NCBI GenBank assembly: GCA_905215055.1
Contig: CAJMOH010000035.1
Coordinates: 1-30,190 of the forward strand
DNA: 30,190 nt
Direction: 5' to 3'
DNA from: an uncultured bacterium
GTDB taxonomy: Bacteria > Bacillota > Clostridia > Oscillospirales > Acutalibacteraceae
The notes beneath the pieces are model-generated. The model searched no databases and had not been told where the DNA came from. It worked only from the letters and a program-made list of their open reading frames with translations. The position numbers and the translations under genes were made by a program. Below, piece after piece: positions 22,540 through 30,190 of this stretch. Numbering within the stretch: the first letter of the stretch is position 1; every line of letters starts with the position of its first letter.

Positions 22540-23742
22540 TCAGTCCGAGCACGGACCTAGAAGGGCGTTGTAGATGCTGTCCACCTTGCCGCCCTTGAGA
22601 TAGACCCGGGGGACCCGCTTGGACAGGCCGCAGACCACCTCGTAGTTGATGCTGCCCTCCAGCTGGGCCAGCTCCGTGGCGGTGATCTCCTCTGTTCCGT
22701 CCCGGCCGATCAGCGTCACCGGGTCGCCCACCTTCACGTCCTCCAGGGCGGTGACGTCGGCCATCAGCTGGTCCATGCACACCCGGCCTAAAATGGGGCA
22801 CCGCCTGCCACCGATGAGCACCTGGGCGCCTCTGGCGGAGAGAATCCGGGGATAGCCGTCGGCATAGCCCACGGGCACCGTGGCCACCTTCATCGCCTGG
22901 GGAGCGGTAAACTTCCGGCCATAGCTGATGGTGGCTCCCGGCTGGACGGTCTTTACATGGGACACCACCGACTTTAAAGAAAGCACGGGGGTTAGGTCCG
23001 GCCTGTTCCGCAGCTCCTGGGAGGGGGCCAGCCCATAGATGACAATGCCAGCCCGCACCATGTCCAGGTGGGAGAGAGGATAGTCGAACACAGCGGCGGA
23101 ATTGGCACAGTGGCGCACCTTAAAGGAGACGCCCTCCCGCAGCAGGGACTCGATCATCTCCTTAAAGCAGCCGAACTGCCGCATGGTAAAGGCGTCCCCT
23201 GCTTGGCCCTCGTCGGACACGGCAAAGTGGGTGAAGATCCCCTCGGGGTACAAGCCCGGCAGGGTGCAGGCGGTTTTCACCTCCTCCACAGCGGCCTCGT
23301 CCCGGCTGATGTCCTGATAGTAGAACCCCAGGCGGCTCATGCCCGTGTCGATTTTCACATGGATGTTCACGGTGACCCCAGCCTCCGCGGCGTAGTGGGA
23401 AAGCTCCTGGGCATAGTCCAGGCTGTACACGCACTGGGAGATGCGGCGCTGGGAAAGGGTGGCGGCCTCCTCGGGGGGCGTGTAGCCCAGCACCAGCACA
23501 GGCCGGGTAATGCCGGCCAGCCGCAGCTGAAGGGCCTCCTCCAGATTGGAAACGGCAAACCAGTCCGCCCCCAGAGCCTCAAACTCCTGGGCCATGCGGA
23601 CAGCTCCGTGGCCGTAGGCGTCCGCCTTCACCACGCAGCACACTTTGGCATTCGGATTGGCCGCCTGCCGCACAGCGGCAAAATCCTGGGCCAGGGCGTC
23701 CAAATCAATCTCCGCCCAGGTCCTTCTAAGTATTTCTTTCAT
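22540..23742 (-). CDS. alr: Alanine racemase
   Basis: A 400-aa fold-type III PLP enzyme. It interconverts L- and D-alanine to supply D-Ala for peptidoglycan. The PLP lysine is Lys39 in VVKADAYGHG, exactly where family members have it. The second catalytic base, Tyr274, is in ISYGRKF, and VPVGYADGYPR and GRVCMDQLM complete the active site. HVKIDTGMSRLGF and RAGIVIYG are further family motifs. ATG 23742 has AGGAGGTGA 6 bases upstream. The stop codon lies a few bases from the repeat cluster. A long hairpin lies in the leader at 23782-23829. It may be read from the upstream purL transcript, as no terminator is obvious in between. Confidence 0.97.
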   Translation of the reverse strand: MKEILRRTWAEIDLDALAQDFAAVRQAANPNAKVCCVVKADAYGHGAVRMAQEFEALGADWFAVSNLEEALQLRLAGITRPVLVLGYTPPEEAATLSQRRISQCVYSLDYAQELSHYAAEAGVTVNIHVKIDTGMSRLGFYYQDISRDEAAVEEVKTACTLPGLYPEGIFTHFAVSDEGQAGDAFTMRQFGCFKEMIESLLREGVSFKVRHCANSAAVFDYPLSHLDMVRAGIVIYGLAPSQELRNRPDLTPVLSLKSVVSHVKTVQPGATISYGRKFTAPQAMKVATVPVGYADGYPRILSARGAQVLIGGRRCPILGRVCMDQLMADVTALEDVKVGDPVTLIGRDGTEEITATELAQLEGSINYEVVCGLSKRVPRVYLKGGKVDSIYNALLGPCSD

Positions 23743-23781
23743 ATAAGGTCACCTCCTGGGCGATGTTTTAACGCAGCGTGT

Positions 23782-23829
23782 GGGTGGCTCCCCCAGTCCG
23801 TGCGCAAGCTGTGACAGGGAGAGCCACCC
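23782..23829. other. Long stem-loop in the alr leader
   Basis: GGGTGGCTC-C-CCC pairs with GGG-A-GAGCCACCC (12 of 13 pairs) around a 22-nt loop. There is no T-run on the minus strand, so it is not a simple terminator. Attenuation, mRNA processing or a small mobile palindrome are possible. Confidence 0.55.
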
Positions 23830-23844
23830 AAACACATCTTACCA

Positions 23845-24036
23845 GCCATCCGGGCCTTGGGCCTATGCGGTGCGTGGCCGCACGGGCCATGCCGCCCTCT
23901 CGCCTGCGGCAAGGGCGGGAAGGTCCCCTCGAAACCACCGGCGCGGACGTGCGCTAGCGGCTCGATCAAGCGCGAGCGTCAGCTCGCCGCTCCAAGGCGC
24001 GAATCGTCCTGCGCGGTCACGCGCCGCTGCGCGGAC
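23845..24036 (+). repeat. GC-rich structured intergenic repeat, copy 3
   Basis: The most complete single unit, about 190 bp. It has GTGCG-tggc-CGCAC near the left end, AAGGTCCC and ACCGGCGCGGACGTGCG in the middle, then P2 GCGAGC-gtca-GCTCGC (23972-23987) and P3 GCGCG-gtca-CGCGC (24011-24024). It occupies the whole purL-alr gap up to the leader hairpin. No ORF. Confidence 0.85.
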
Positions 24037-24037
24037 A

Positions 24038-27000
24038 TTACTTATAATACTTCACGCCGCTCTCGAACAGCAGCTGGTCCTTCTCGCCGGGAACGTTCTT
24101 GTACAGGTTTTGGCCCTTGCGCTCGGAGTGGCCCATCTTGCCCAGCACCCGTCCGTCCGGACTGGTGATGCCCTCGATGGCGCAGACAGAGCCGTTGGGG
24201 TTCCACTGGATATCCCCGCTGACCACGCCCTCCGGGTCCACATACTGGGTGGCGATCTGCCCGTTTTCAATCAGCTTTGCCAGGGCTTTTTCATCGGCCA
24301 CAAACCGGCCCTCCCCGTGGGACACAGGCACGGTGAAAATGTCTCCGGCGTTCACCCCCGCCATCCAGGGAGACTTGACGCTGGTGACCCGGGTGTACAC
24401 CATCCGGCTGACGTGGCGGCCCAGGGTGTTGAAGGTCAGGGTGGGGTCGTCCTCCTTGGGCTGGGTGATCTTGCCGTAAGGCACCAGTCCCAGCTTAATC
24501 AAAGCCTGGAAGCCGTTGCAGATGCCCAGCATCAGGCCGTCCCTTGTCTCCAGCAGGTCGGTGACCGCCTGAGCGATGCGGGGATTGCGGAAGGTGGTGG
24601 CGATGAACTTGCCGCTGCCCTCAGGCTCGTCGCCGCCGGAGAAGCCGCCGGGCAGCATGATGATCTGGGCCTGACGGATGGCCTTCTCCATGCGGTCGAT
24701 GGTCTCCTCAATGTCCGAGACGGACAGGTTCTTCACCACCAGGATCTCGGTCTCGGCGCCAGCCTTCTCAAAGGCCCGGGCGGAGTCGATTTCGCAATTG
24801 GTGCCGGGGAATGCGGGGATGAACACCCGGGGCCGGGCGGCCTTGATGGCCGGGGCGCGGCGCTCCCGCTGGGTGTACAGCGGCACGTCCTTGGAGACGG
24901 GCACCTCTGGGGCGCTGTTGGGGAAAATCTTCTCCAAAGTGCCCATCCAGGCGGCGCACAGCTCCTCCAGGGAGATGCGCTCCCCAGAGAGCTTCACGTC
25001 CTCCTTGCTGGAGGTGCGGCCCAGGGGGATCACGGTGAGAGCCGGGTCGGTGGACAGGTCCGCCTCGCTGGAAAGCTCTACCACCAGGGCGCCCTCCTGG
25101 GGAGCGTACAGGGTCTCCTTGGACAGACCCTCGGCAAACCGGAACCCGGACTTGCTGCCAAAGCACATCCGCAGCACAGCGGCGGCGGCGCCGCCCTCCC
25201 GGACCACGCCGGCGGAGATGATGTCCCCGCACTCGATGTGCAGCAGCACCGAGCGGTAATAGGCCTTCAGCGCCTCCCAGTCCGGCATGCCGCAGGCATC
25301 CTCGGGGATGGGCAGCAGAACAAAGGCGGAGCCGGGCTTCTTGGCGCAGGCGAAAATGGTCTTGCTTGCCTTTGTCATGGACACGGCAAAGCTGACCAAA
25401 GTGGGGGGAACGTCCAGCTGCTCAAAGGAGCCGGACATGCTGTCCTTGCCGCCGATGGAGGGCAGGCCCATGCCCAGCTGGGCCTCCAAAGCCCCCAGCA
25501 GCGCCGCAGCGGGCTTGCCCCAGCGCTCCGGCACGTCGTGAAGCCGCTCGAAATATTCCTGGAAGGTGAGCCGGGCCTTTAAGGGGTCCGCGCCCACGGC
25601 AGCCAGCTTGGACAGGCTCTCCACCACGGCGTAGGCCGCTCCCTCAAAGGGGGAGTACCGGGCCACCCCGGGAATGTAGCCATAGCTCATGGCGGTGGCG
25701 TCGTCGGTCTCTCCGTGGAGCAAAGGGATCTTGGCCACCATGGCCTCCTCGGGAGTCAGCTGGTACTCGCCGGAGAAGGGCATCAGCACCGTGGCCGCGC
25801 CAATGCTGGAGTCGAACCGCTCGGAAAGTCCCTTCTGGCAGCAGACCTCCAGCCGGGCCATGTTTTCTTTCAGGGCCTCTGTGCCCTCCTTGTCCTTCAG
25901 GCAGGCAGGCACGCTCTTCCGGTAGCTCGCTCCCTGGGGAGCGGCGATCTGAGCGTCCGCGTTTTGGGTGACGCCGTTGGTGTCCAAAAAGGCCCGGGAC
26001 AGGTTGACGATCTCGTCCCCCCGCCACTCCATGCGCAGGCGGGGCTCTTCCGTCACCACGGCCACCACGGTGGCGTCCAGGTTCTCCTCCCTGGCCCTCT
26101 TCTGGAACAGCTCCACATCCTGGGGGGCCAGCACCACGGCCATGCGCTCCTGGCTTTCGGAGATGGCCAGCTCGGTGCCGTCCAGGCCCTCGTACTTCTT
26201 GGGCACCTGGTTCAAGTCGATCCGCAGGCCCGGAGCCAGCTCGCCAATGGCCACGCACACGCCGCCCGCGCCAAAGTCGTTGCAGCGCTTAATCAGGGTG
26301 GACACGCTGGGGTCCCGGAACAGCCGCTGGAGCTTCCGCTCGGTGGGGGGATTGCCCTTTTGCACCTCGGCGCCGCAGACCTCCACGCTCTTCTCCGTGT
26401 GGGCCTTGCTGGAGCCGGTGGCCCCGCCGATGCCGTCCCGGCCGGTGGCGCCGCCCAGCAGCACAATCACGTCCCCGGGGACGGGGGCCTCCCGGCGGAC
26501 GTTGGCCTTGGGAGAGGCGCCGATCACCGCACCGATCTCCATGCGCTTTGCAACGTAGCCGGGGTCGTACAGCTCGGTGACTTGGCCGGTGGCCAGGCCG
26601 ATCTGGTTGCCGTAGGAGGAGTAGCCCGCGGCAGCGCCCGTGGTGATCTTCCGGCTGGGCAGCTTGCCGTGGAGGGTCTTTTCAAAGGGAACGGTGGGGT
26701 CGCCGCTGCCGGTGACCCGCATGGCCTGGTACACATAGGCCCGGCCGGACAGGGGGTCCCGAATGGCGCCGCCCAGGCAGGTGGCCGCCCCGCCGAAGGG
26801 CTCAATCTCCGTGGGGTGGTTGTGGGTTTCGTTCTTAAACTGGATCAGCCAGGTCTCGGTTTTGCCGTCGATGGTGACGGGGGCCTCGATGGAGCAGGCA
26901 TTGATCTCCTCGCTCTCGTCCAAATCCGGCACCAGGCCCTTTTTCCGCAGGTACTTCCCGCCAATGGTGGCCATGTCCATCAAAGACACGGGTTTGTCCT

Positions 27001-27796
27001 TCCCCTGGTACAGCTCCTCCCGGAGAGAGAGGTAGTCCTTCAGGGCCTTTTCCACCGCTTCGCTGAGGGCACCCTGCTCCACGTCGATTTTATTCAGGCG
27101 GGTGAGGAAGGTGGTGTGGCGGCAGTGATCGCTCCAATAGGTGTCGATCACCCGCAGCTCGGTGACGGTGGGGTCCCGGTGCTCCTGGTCCCGGAAGTAG
27201 TCCCGGCAGAACTCCAAATCGGAGAGGGTCATGGCAAAGCCCATAGAGTCGAAATACTCCTTCATCTGGGCCTGGTCCCACTGGGTGAAGCCGGTGACCC
27301 GGGCCACGTCCGGGGGAACCTGGACCTGCATCTCCAGGGTGGCGGGCTTCTCCTGTGACGCCTCCCGGCTCTCCACCGGGTTAATCAGGTAATGCTTGAC
27401 CTTTTCAAAGTCCTCCTCCGTCACCTGCCCCTTCAGGCCGATGACCTTGGCGGTAGCCACCGCCGGCCGCTCTCCCTGGGTGAGCAGCTGCACGCACTGG
27501 GCGGCGGAATCCGCCCGCTGGTCATACTGGCCGGGCAGGTACTCCGTGGCAAAGACACGGTACTCCCCCGGCAGGGAGAAGTCCTCGCCGTAGACAGCGT
27601 CCATGTTCGGCTCGGAGAGGATGGTGCGGGCGGCAGCCTCAAACTGCTCCGGACTCAGGCCCGACACGTCATAGCGGTTTAAAATCCGCACTTCCTCCAG
27701 CCCCTGGACGCCCAGGTTGCCCTTCAGGTCCGCCAGCAGCTGCTGGGCCTCGATGTTAAAACCCTGTTTTTTCTCAACAAATACCCGTGTGACCAT
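24038..27796 (-). CDS. purL: Phosphoribosylformylglycinamidine synthase, single chain
   Basis: A 1252-aa enzyme for the fourth step of IMP synthesis: FGAR + glutamine + ATP give FGAM. It has an N-terminal PurS-like region (about 1-150) and a linker. The synthetase domain follows, with SDHCRHTTF (222-230), NETHNHPTEIEPFGGAATCL and GGKDSMSG. The glutaminase domain begins at about 992 (FIPAFPGTNCEID), with nucleophile Cys1093 in LGICNGFQ and His1160/Glu1162 in SHGEG. This is the clostridial single-chain type (TIGR01857-like) rather than separate PurS/PurQ/PurL. The start is ATG 27796 with AAAGGAAG upstream. It stands alone, not in a pur operon, and I see no purine riboswitch in its leader. Confidence 0.97.
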   Translation of the reverse strand: MVTRVFVEKKQGFNIEAQQLLADLKGNLGVQGLEEVRILNRYDVSGLSPEQFEAAARTILSEPNMDAVYGEDFSLPGEYRVFATEYLPGQYDQRADSAAQCVQLLTQGERPAVATAKVIGLKGQVTEEDFEKVKHYLINPVESREASQEKPATLEMQVQVPPDVARVTGFTQWDQAQMKEYFDSMGFAMTLSDLEFCRDYFRDQEHRDPTVTELRVIDTYWSDHCRHTTFLTRLNKIDVEQGALSEAVEKALKDYLSLREELYQGKDKPVSLMDMATIGGKYLRKKGLVPDLDESEEINACSIEAPVTIDGKTETWLIQFKNETHNHPTEIEPFGGAATCLGGAIRDPLSGRAYVYQAMRVTGSGDPTVPFEKTLHGKLPSRKITTGAAAGYSSYGNQIGLATGQVTELYDPGYVAKRMEIGAVIGASPKANVRREAPVPGDVIVLLGGATGRDGIGGATGSSKAHTEKSVEVCGAEVQKGNPPTERKLQRLFRDPSVSTLIKRCNDFGAGGVCVAIGELAPGLRIDLNQVPKKYEGLDGTELAISESQERMAVVLAPQDVELFQKRAREENLDATVVAVVTEEPRLRMEWRGDEIVNLSRAFLDTNGVTQNADAQIAAPQGASYRKSVPACLKDKEGTEALKENMARLEVCCQKGLSERFDSSIGAATVLMPFSGEYQLTPEEAMVAKIPLLHGETDDATAMSYGYIPGVARYSPFEGAAYAVVESLSKLAAVGADPLKARLTFQEYFERLHDVPERWGKPAAALLGALEAQLGMGLPSIGGKDSMSGSFEQLDVPPTLVSFAVSMTKASKTIFACAKKPGSAFVLLPIPEDACGMPDWEALKAYYRSVLLHIECGDIISAGVVREGGAAAAVLRMCFGSKSGFRFAEGLSKETLYAPQEGALVVELSSEADLSTDPALTVIPLGRTSSKEDVKLSGERISLEELCAAWMGTLEKIFPNSAPEVPVSKDVPLYTQRERRAPAIKAARPRVFIPAFPGTNCEIDSARAFEKAGAETEILVVKNLSVSDIEETIDRMEKAIRQAQIIMLPGGFSGGDEPEGSGKFIATTFRNPRIAQAVTDLLETRDGLMLGICNGFQALIKLGLVPYGKITQPKEDDPTLTFNTLGRHVSRMVYTRVTSVKSPWMAGVNAGDIFTVPVSHGEGRFVADEKALAKLIENGQIATQYVDPEGVVSGDIQWNPNGSVCAIEGITSPDGRVLGKMGHSERKGQNLYKNVPGEKDQLLFESGVKYYK

Positions 27797-27850
27797 GTGC
27801 TTCTTCCTTTCCGGCCCTCACAGCCAAAGAGGGCCACAGAACTTTTCTTC

Positions 27851-28030
27851 GCGGTGCGTGCCCGCACGGGGCGATTCGCGCCACGGAGCGGCGGCTTGCG
27901 CCGCGCTTGTGCAGGACGCTGACGCACGTCCGCGCCGAAGGCTTTACCGGGACCCCCGCCCTTGCCGAAGGCGAGAGGGCGGCTTGGCCCGTGCGGCCAC
28001 GCACCGGCATGCCGGGGGTGCAACCCCCCG
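27851..28030 (-). repeat. GC-rich structured intergenic repeat, copy 4 (reverse orientation)
   Basis: It reads as the reverse complement of copy 3, with P3 GTGCG-tgcc-CGCAC (27854-27867), P2 GCGGC-ttgc-GCCGC (27891-27904), GCACGTCCGCGCC, and the terminal GTGCGGCCACGCACCGG. It lies in the 373-bp gap between purL and the GT2 gene, in the purL leader. No gene is seen in this gap. Confidence 0.85.
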
Positions 28031-28050
28031 CCCGGCCACGGACGCAGCTT

Positions 28051-28092
28051 GGCCGCCTGTGTTGCTTTCACTTCATTGTAACACAGGCGGCC
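28051..28092. other. 13-bp perfect inverted repeat upstream of purL
   Basis: GGCCGCCTGTGTT (28051-28063) pairs with AACACAGGCGGCC (28080-28092) across 16 bases that include TACAAT on the minus strand. It could be a terminator of the GT2 gene lacking a T-run, or an operator around a purL promoter. Confidence 0.5.
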
Positions 28093-28169
28093 GGTTTTAT
28101 AAAGCGTTAATTCCAATGTTTTCGTTTTCTCGGGCTTTTGCACAAATCCCCGGGAGAATGGGGCAAAGC

Positions 28170-29465
28170 TTACAGCTTTCTGTTCCGGCGAAGCTTCTCC
28201 AGCTCTTGGGGAGAGACGCTGCCCATGTCCCCAATGGACAGGGCCACGCTGTGCTTGATGGGCTTCCACTGGATGTTGCCGAACACCGCCACCAGCATGG
28301 CAATGCCAAAGGTGAACACAAACAGGGGGAAGGTGAACAGATAGGCAATCTTTTTGCCCCCCGGGCAGCGGATGCGATTCCACTCAGTAACCAGGGGCAT
28401 CAGGCCCATGAGAAGCATGACAAAGTAGGAGTTTGCGAAGGACACCAGCACCGAGGACCAGAAAATGTCCATCTGGCTGCGGGCGGAGGTGATTCCCACC
28501 ACAAACATCACGCCGTTAAGCACCATGCTGATGACGGAAATTACCACCGCGGGAATGGTGCACATCAGCATGTCAAAGCAGGCGAAGTTTCCCTCGGACA
28601 GCATGGACTTTACCATGCCGCCGCCCCGCTTGGCCACCACCTGCAAATAGCCCTTCTGCCACCGGGACCGCTGGGTGATGGACTGGACAAAGCTGGTGGG
28701 CTGCTCGTCGTAGATGACAGCGTCGCGGCAATAGGCGATTTTCTCCCCCCGGGAGACCAGGTCCGCGGTAAACTCCAGGTCCTCGGTGAGCAGGAAATAG
28801 TCCCAGCCTCCCAGCTCGTCCAGCAGATCCTGGGCAAAGAGGAACCCGGTGCCCGATACGGCGCAGCTGGTACCCAGAAAATCCCGGGGACGGTTTAAGT
28901 ACTCGCTCTCCCGCAGAAACCACAGGCCGTAGCCGGCGGTGATCCAGTTGTCGCCATAGTTTTTGGTGTTGCGGTAACTGGTGACCACCCGGTTCCCGTT
29001 GGTGAACACCTTGTTCATTTCGGTGACATAATGGGGGTCCAGCAGGTTGTCCGCGTCAAAGACAAAGTAGCCGTCGTAGCGCTCCTGAGGGTAGTCCTCC
29101 CGGATCTTTTCCAGCAGGAAGGCCAGGGCATAGCCCTTGCCCACCTGAAGCTTGTTAAAGCGCTCGAACACCCGGGCGCCCTGCTCCCGGGCAATGGCGG
29201 CGGTGTTGTCGGTGCAGTTGTCCGCCACCACATAGACGTCCAGCAAATCCTGGGGATAGTCCTGCCCCCGAATGCTTTCCAGCAGCTGGGCGATGACGGC
29301 GCTTTCGTTTCTGGCCGCGATAAGCACCGCGTACCGGCACAGCCGCCGGGCGGCAAAATACCGGCGCTTTTTCAGCAGCCGCACCCAGGCGAACACCGCC
29401 TGATAGCAATAGCAGGCCGCAAAGACCGCCGCCAGCAAGAAGTTGATCGTAGACAAGGTTTCCAT
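28170..29465 (-). CDS. Membrane-bound family 2 glycosyltransferase
   Basis: A 431-aa protein. The N-terminal helix (about 5-30) is followed by a GT2 catalytic domain: LIAARNESAVIAQLLESI, then DAD (137-139), TED (227-229) and QRSRW (265-269). The last is the processivity signature of BcsA/IcaA/HasA-type polysaccharide synthases. Three or four helices close the protein (about 295-320, 330-350, 375-400). It probably polymerises or adds sugars for an envelope polysaccharide or glycolipid, using nucleotide sugars on the cytoplasmic face. I choose ATG 29465 because AAGGGG lies 9 bases before it; GTG 29471 is only 3 bases away. No partner genes are adjacent. Confidence 0.9.
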   Translation of the reverse strand: METLSTINFLLAAVFAACYCYQAVFAWVRLLKKRRYFAARRLCRYAVLIAARNESAVIAQLLESIRGQDYPQDLLDVYVVADNCTDNTAAIAREQGARVFERFNKLQVGKGYALAFLLEKIREDYPQERYDGYFVFDADNLLDPHYVTEMNKVFTNGNRVVTSYRNTKNYGDNWITAGYGLWFLRESEYLNRPRDFLGTSCAVSGTGFLFAQDLLDELGGWDYFLLTEDLEFTADLVSRGEKIAYCRDAVIYDEQPTSFVQSITQRSRWQKGYLQVVAKRGGGMVKSMLSEGNFACFDMLMCTIPAVVISVISMVLNGVMFVVGITSARSQMDIFWSSVLVSFANSYFVMLLMGLMPLVTEWNRIRCPGGKKIAYLFTFPLFVFTFGIAMLVAVFGNIQWKPIKHSVALSIGDMGSVSPQELEKLRRNRKL

Positions 29466-29552
29466 GTACACACACCCCTTTCGCCGCCCCAGCGGGGAGG
29501 CACTTCTTTTTCATGGTATCTCCAAAAGTTCAACATTTCCCCACACCTGCGG

Positions 29553-29935
29553 CACCTGCGGTGCGGCACGTCGCGCACTGGAGCTGCGCTCCAGAGGCTT
29601 TGCGGCGATACGTTTCTTCCCGCCCGCGTTCACGCCTTTCCGGGGACACAGCATCACCTGCGGTGCGGCACGTCGCGCACTGGAGCTGCGCCCCAGAGGC
29701 TTTGCGGCGATACGTTCCTTCCCGCCCGCGTTCACGCCTTTCCGGGGACACAGCATCACCTGCGGTGCGGCACGTCGCGCAGACGGCTTTGCGCCGCCAA
29801 ACCCGCGAAAGCCGAAAGCTTTCCGCCCACGCTTGGGGTTTCATCAAGGGATTCCCCCCGCGGCGCCTGCGGTGGACGAGTCGCGCACTGGAGCTGCGCT
29901 CCAGGTATTTCCCGGCGGTATGTCCCCCGCCTCCC
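29553..29935. repeat. 102-bp tandem repeat array upstream of the GT2 gene
   Basis: Two full units, 29553-29654 and 29655-29756, differ at only a few positions. A truncated third unit begins at 29757 (CACCTGCGGTGCGGCACGTC), and a diverged fourth lies around 29866-29935 (CGCGCACTGGAGCTGCGCTC). Each unit contains the hairpin CTGGAG-ctgcg-CTCCAG; the C/T change in unit 2 weakens it. The array lies in the roughly 670-bp gap between GT2 and the tRNA and would be in the GT2 mRNA leader. I see no gene here. Confidence 0.85.
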
Positions 29936-29957
29936 GTGTTATTTTCTTTCGGGAAGT

Positions 29958-29985
29958 ATTTTACCACAATCCCAGCTTAGTGCAA
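29958..29985 (-). promoter_or_regulatory. Possible promoter for the GT2 gene
   Basis: On the minus strand there is TTGCAC (29985-29980), a 16-bp spacer and TAAAAT (29963-29958). If used, the transcript would carry the whole 102-bp repeat array as a leader of nearly 500 nt. Confidence 0.4.
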
Positions 29986-30087
29986 GTATATTGTGAACAA
30001 ATTAAGTACAACACGATAACTTTCTTAAAAATTCCTTAACAACCCGGCCTCTATCAAAAAATTTTTTGTCGAATCTCAATTTAGGGC

Positions 30088-30116
30088 TTGCATTTTCCCC
30101 AAGGATCGTGTAGAAT
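30088..30116 (+). promoter_or_regulatory. Promoter of the tRNA-Val gene
   Basis: TTGCAT (30088-30093), a 17-bp spacer and TAGAAT (30111-30116), 19 bp before the tRNA. Confidence 0.75.
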
Positions 30117-30135
30117 AGTCAAGCAACAAAAATTC

Positions 30136-30190
30136 GGGCGCTTAGCTCAGCTGGCTAGAGCACCTGCTTGACGTGCAGGGGGTCAGCGGT
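30136..30190 (+). tRNA. tRNA-Val(GAC), 5' part
   Basis: The acceptor 5' strand GGGCGCT and the D-arm GCTC...GAGC are followed by the anticodon stem CCTGC / GCAGG with loop TTGACGT (anticodon GAC). The variable loop and the start of the T-arm (AGCGGT) follow before the window ends. The 3' part and any att site at its end lie outside. Confidence 0.9.

Noticed and set aside
23780..27358. Two long plus-strand open frames opposite purL (ending at 25582 and 27358)
   Set aside because: Both lie opposite conserved purL codons and show no domain. They are by-products of high GC at codon position three.
27797..28169. Purine riboswitch ahead of purL
   Set aside because: The leader is occupied by the repeat element and an inverted repeat. 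I could not find the conserved purine-aptamer loops.
29511..29759. Repetitive 82-aa protein read from the 102-bp repeats
   Set aside because: The frame is open in several registers only because the unit is a multiple of three. It has no ribosome binding site or hydrophobic or structural pattern.

Overview
The window looks like a chromosomal segment of a high-GC Clostridia bacterium, probably in or near the Oscillospiraceae. This rests on GC-rich codon use, Gram-positive-style AGGAGG ribosome binding sites, clean TTGACA/TATAAT promoters, a single-chain clostridial-type PurL, and gut-Firmicute-type accessory genes (DUF6076-like protein, large serine recombinase). The genus cannot be fixed from sequence reading alone.

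Accessory left part (1 to about 9862), moderate GC. On the minus strand, from 5061 leftwards, lies an operon of a frameshifted small membrane protein, a membrane-anchored SAM methyltransferase, a second membrane protein paralogous to the broken one, and an alpha/beta hydrolase. A TetR regulator with its own strong promoter follows, then a double ATP-binding subunit of an ECF-type ABC importer that runs off the left edge. The same palindrome, GTTAG-N6-CTAAC, occurs in front of both the ABC gene and the methyltransferase operon, and a relative of it fills the spacer of the operon promoter, so the TetR protein probably controls both. Next come a DUF6076-like zinc-finger protein, a small ORF flanked by inverted repeats, a large serine recombinase with a strong terminator, an array of four 20-bp repeats, a type I HsdS fragment, a metallophosphoesterase and the first 34 codons of a response regulator. 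The last is cut off at about 9862, where composition changes abruptly.

Core-like right part (9862 to 30190), high GC. It holds: two small membrane proteins (one truncated at the junction); an operon of an XRE-TPR regulator with an ABC-2 exporter ATPase and permease; a purine-type nucleoside phosphorylase with a TIM-barrel sugar isomerase; a 1023-aa fusion of two GT-C glycosyltransferases; a GH2 beta-galactosidase; alanine racemase; PurL (single-chain FGAM synthase); a processive-type GT2 glycosyltransferase; and the 5' part of a tRNA-Val(GAC) at the right edge.

Four intergenic regions of the right part carry one GC-rich repeat family in both orientations. Its short stem-loops differ between copies by compensatory base-pair changes, which is direct evidence that the fold, not the sequence, is maintained. 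A different 102-bp tandem repeat lies upstream of the GT2 gene. The repeat family and the TetR/methyltransferase module are the parts most likely to be undescribed.
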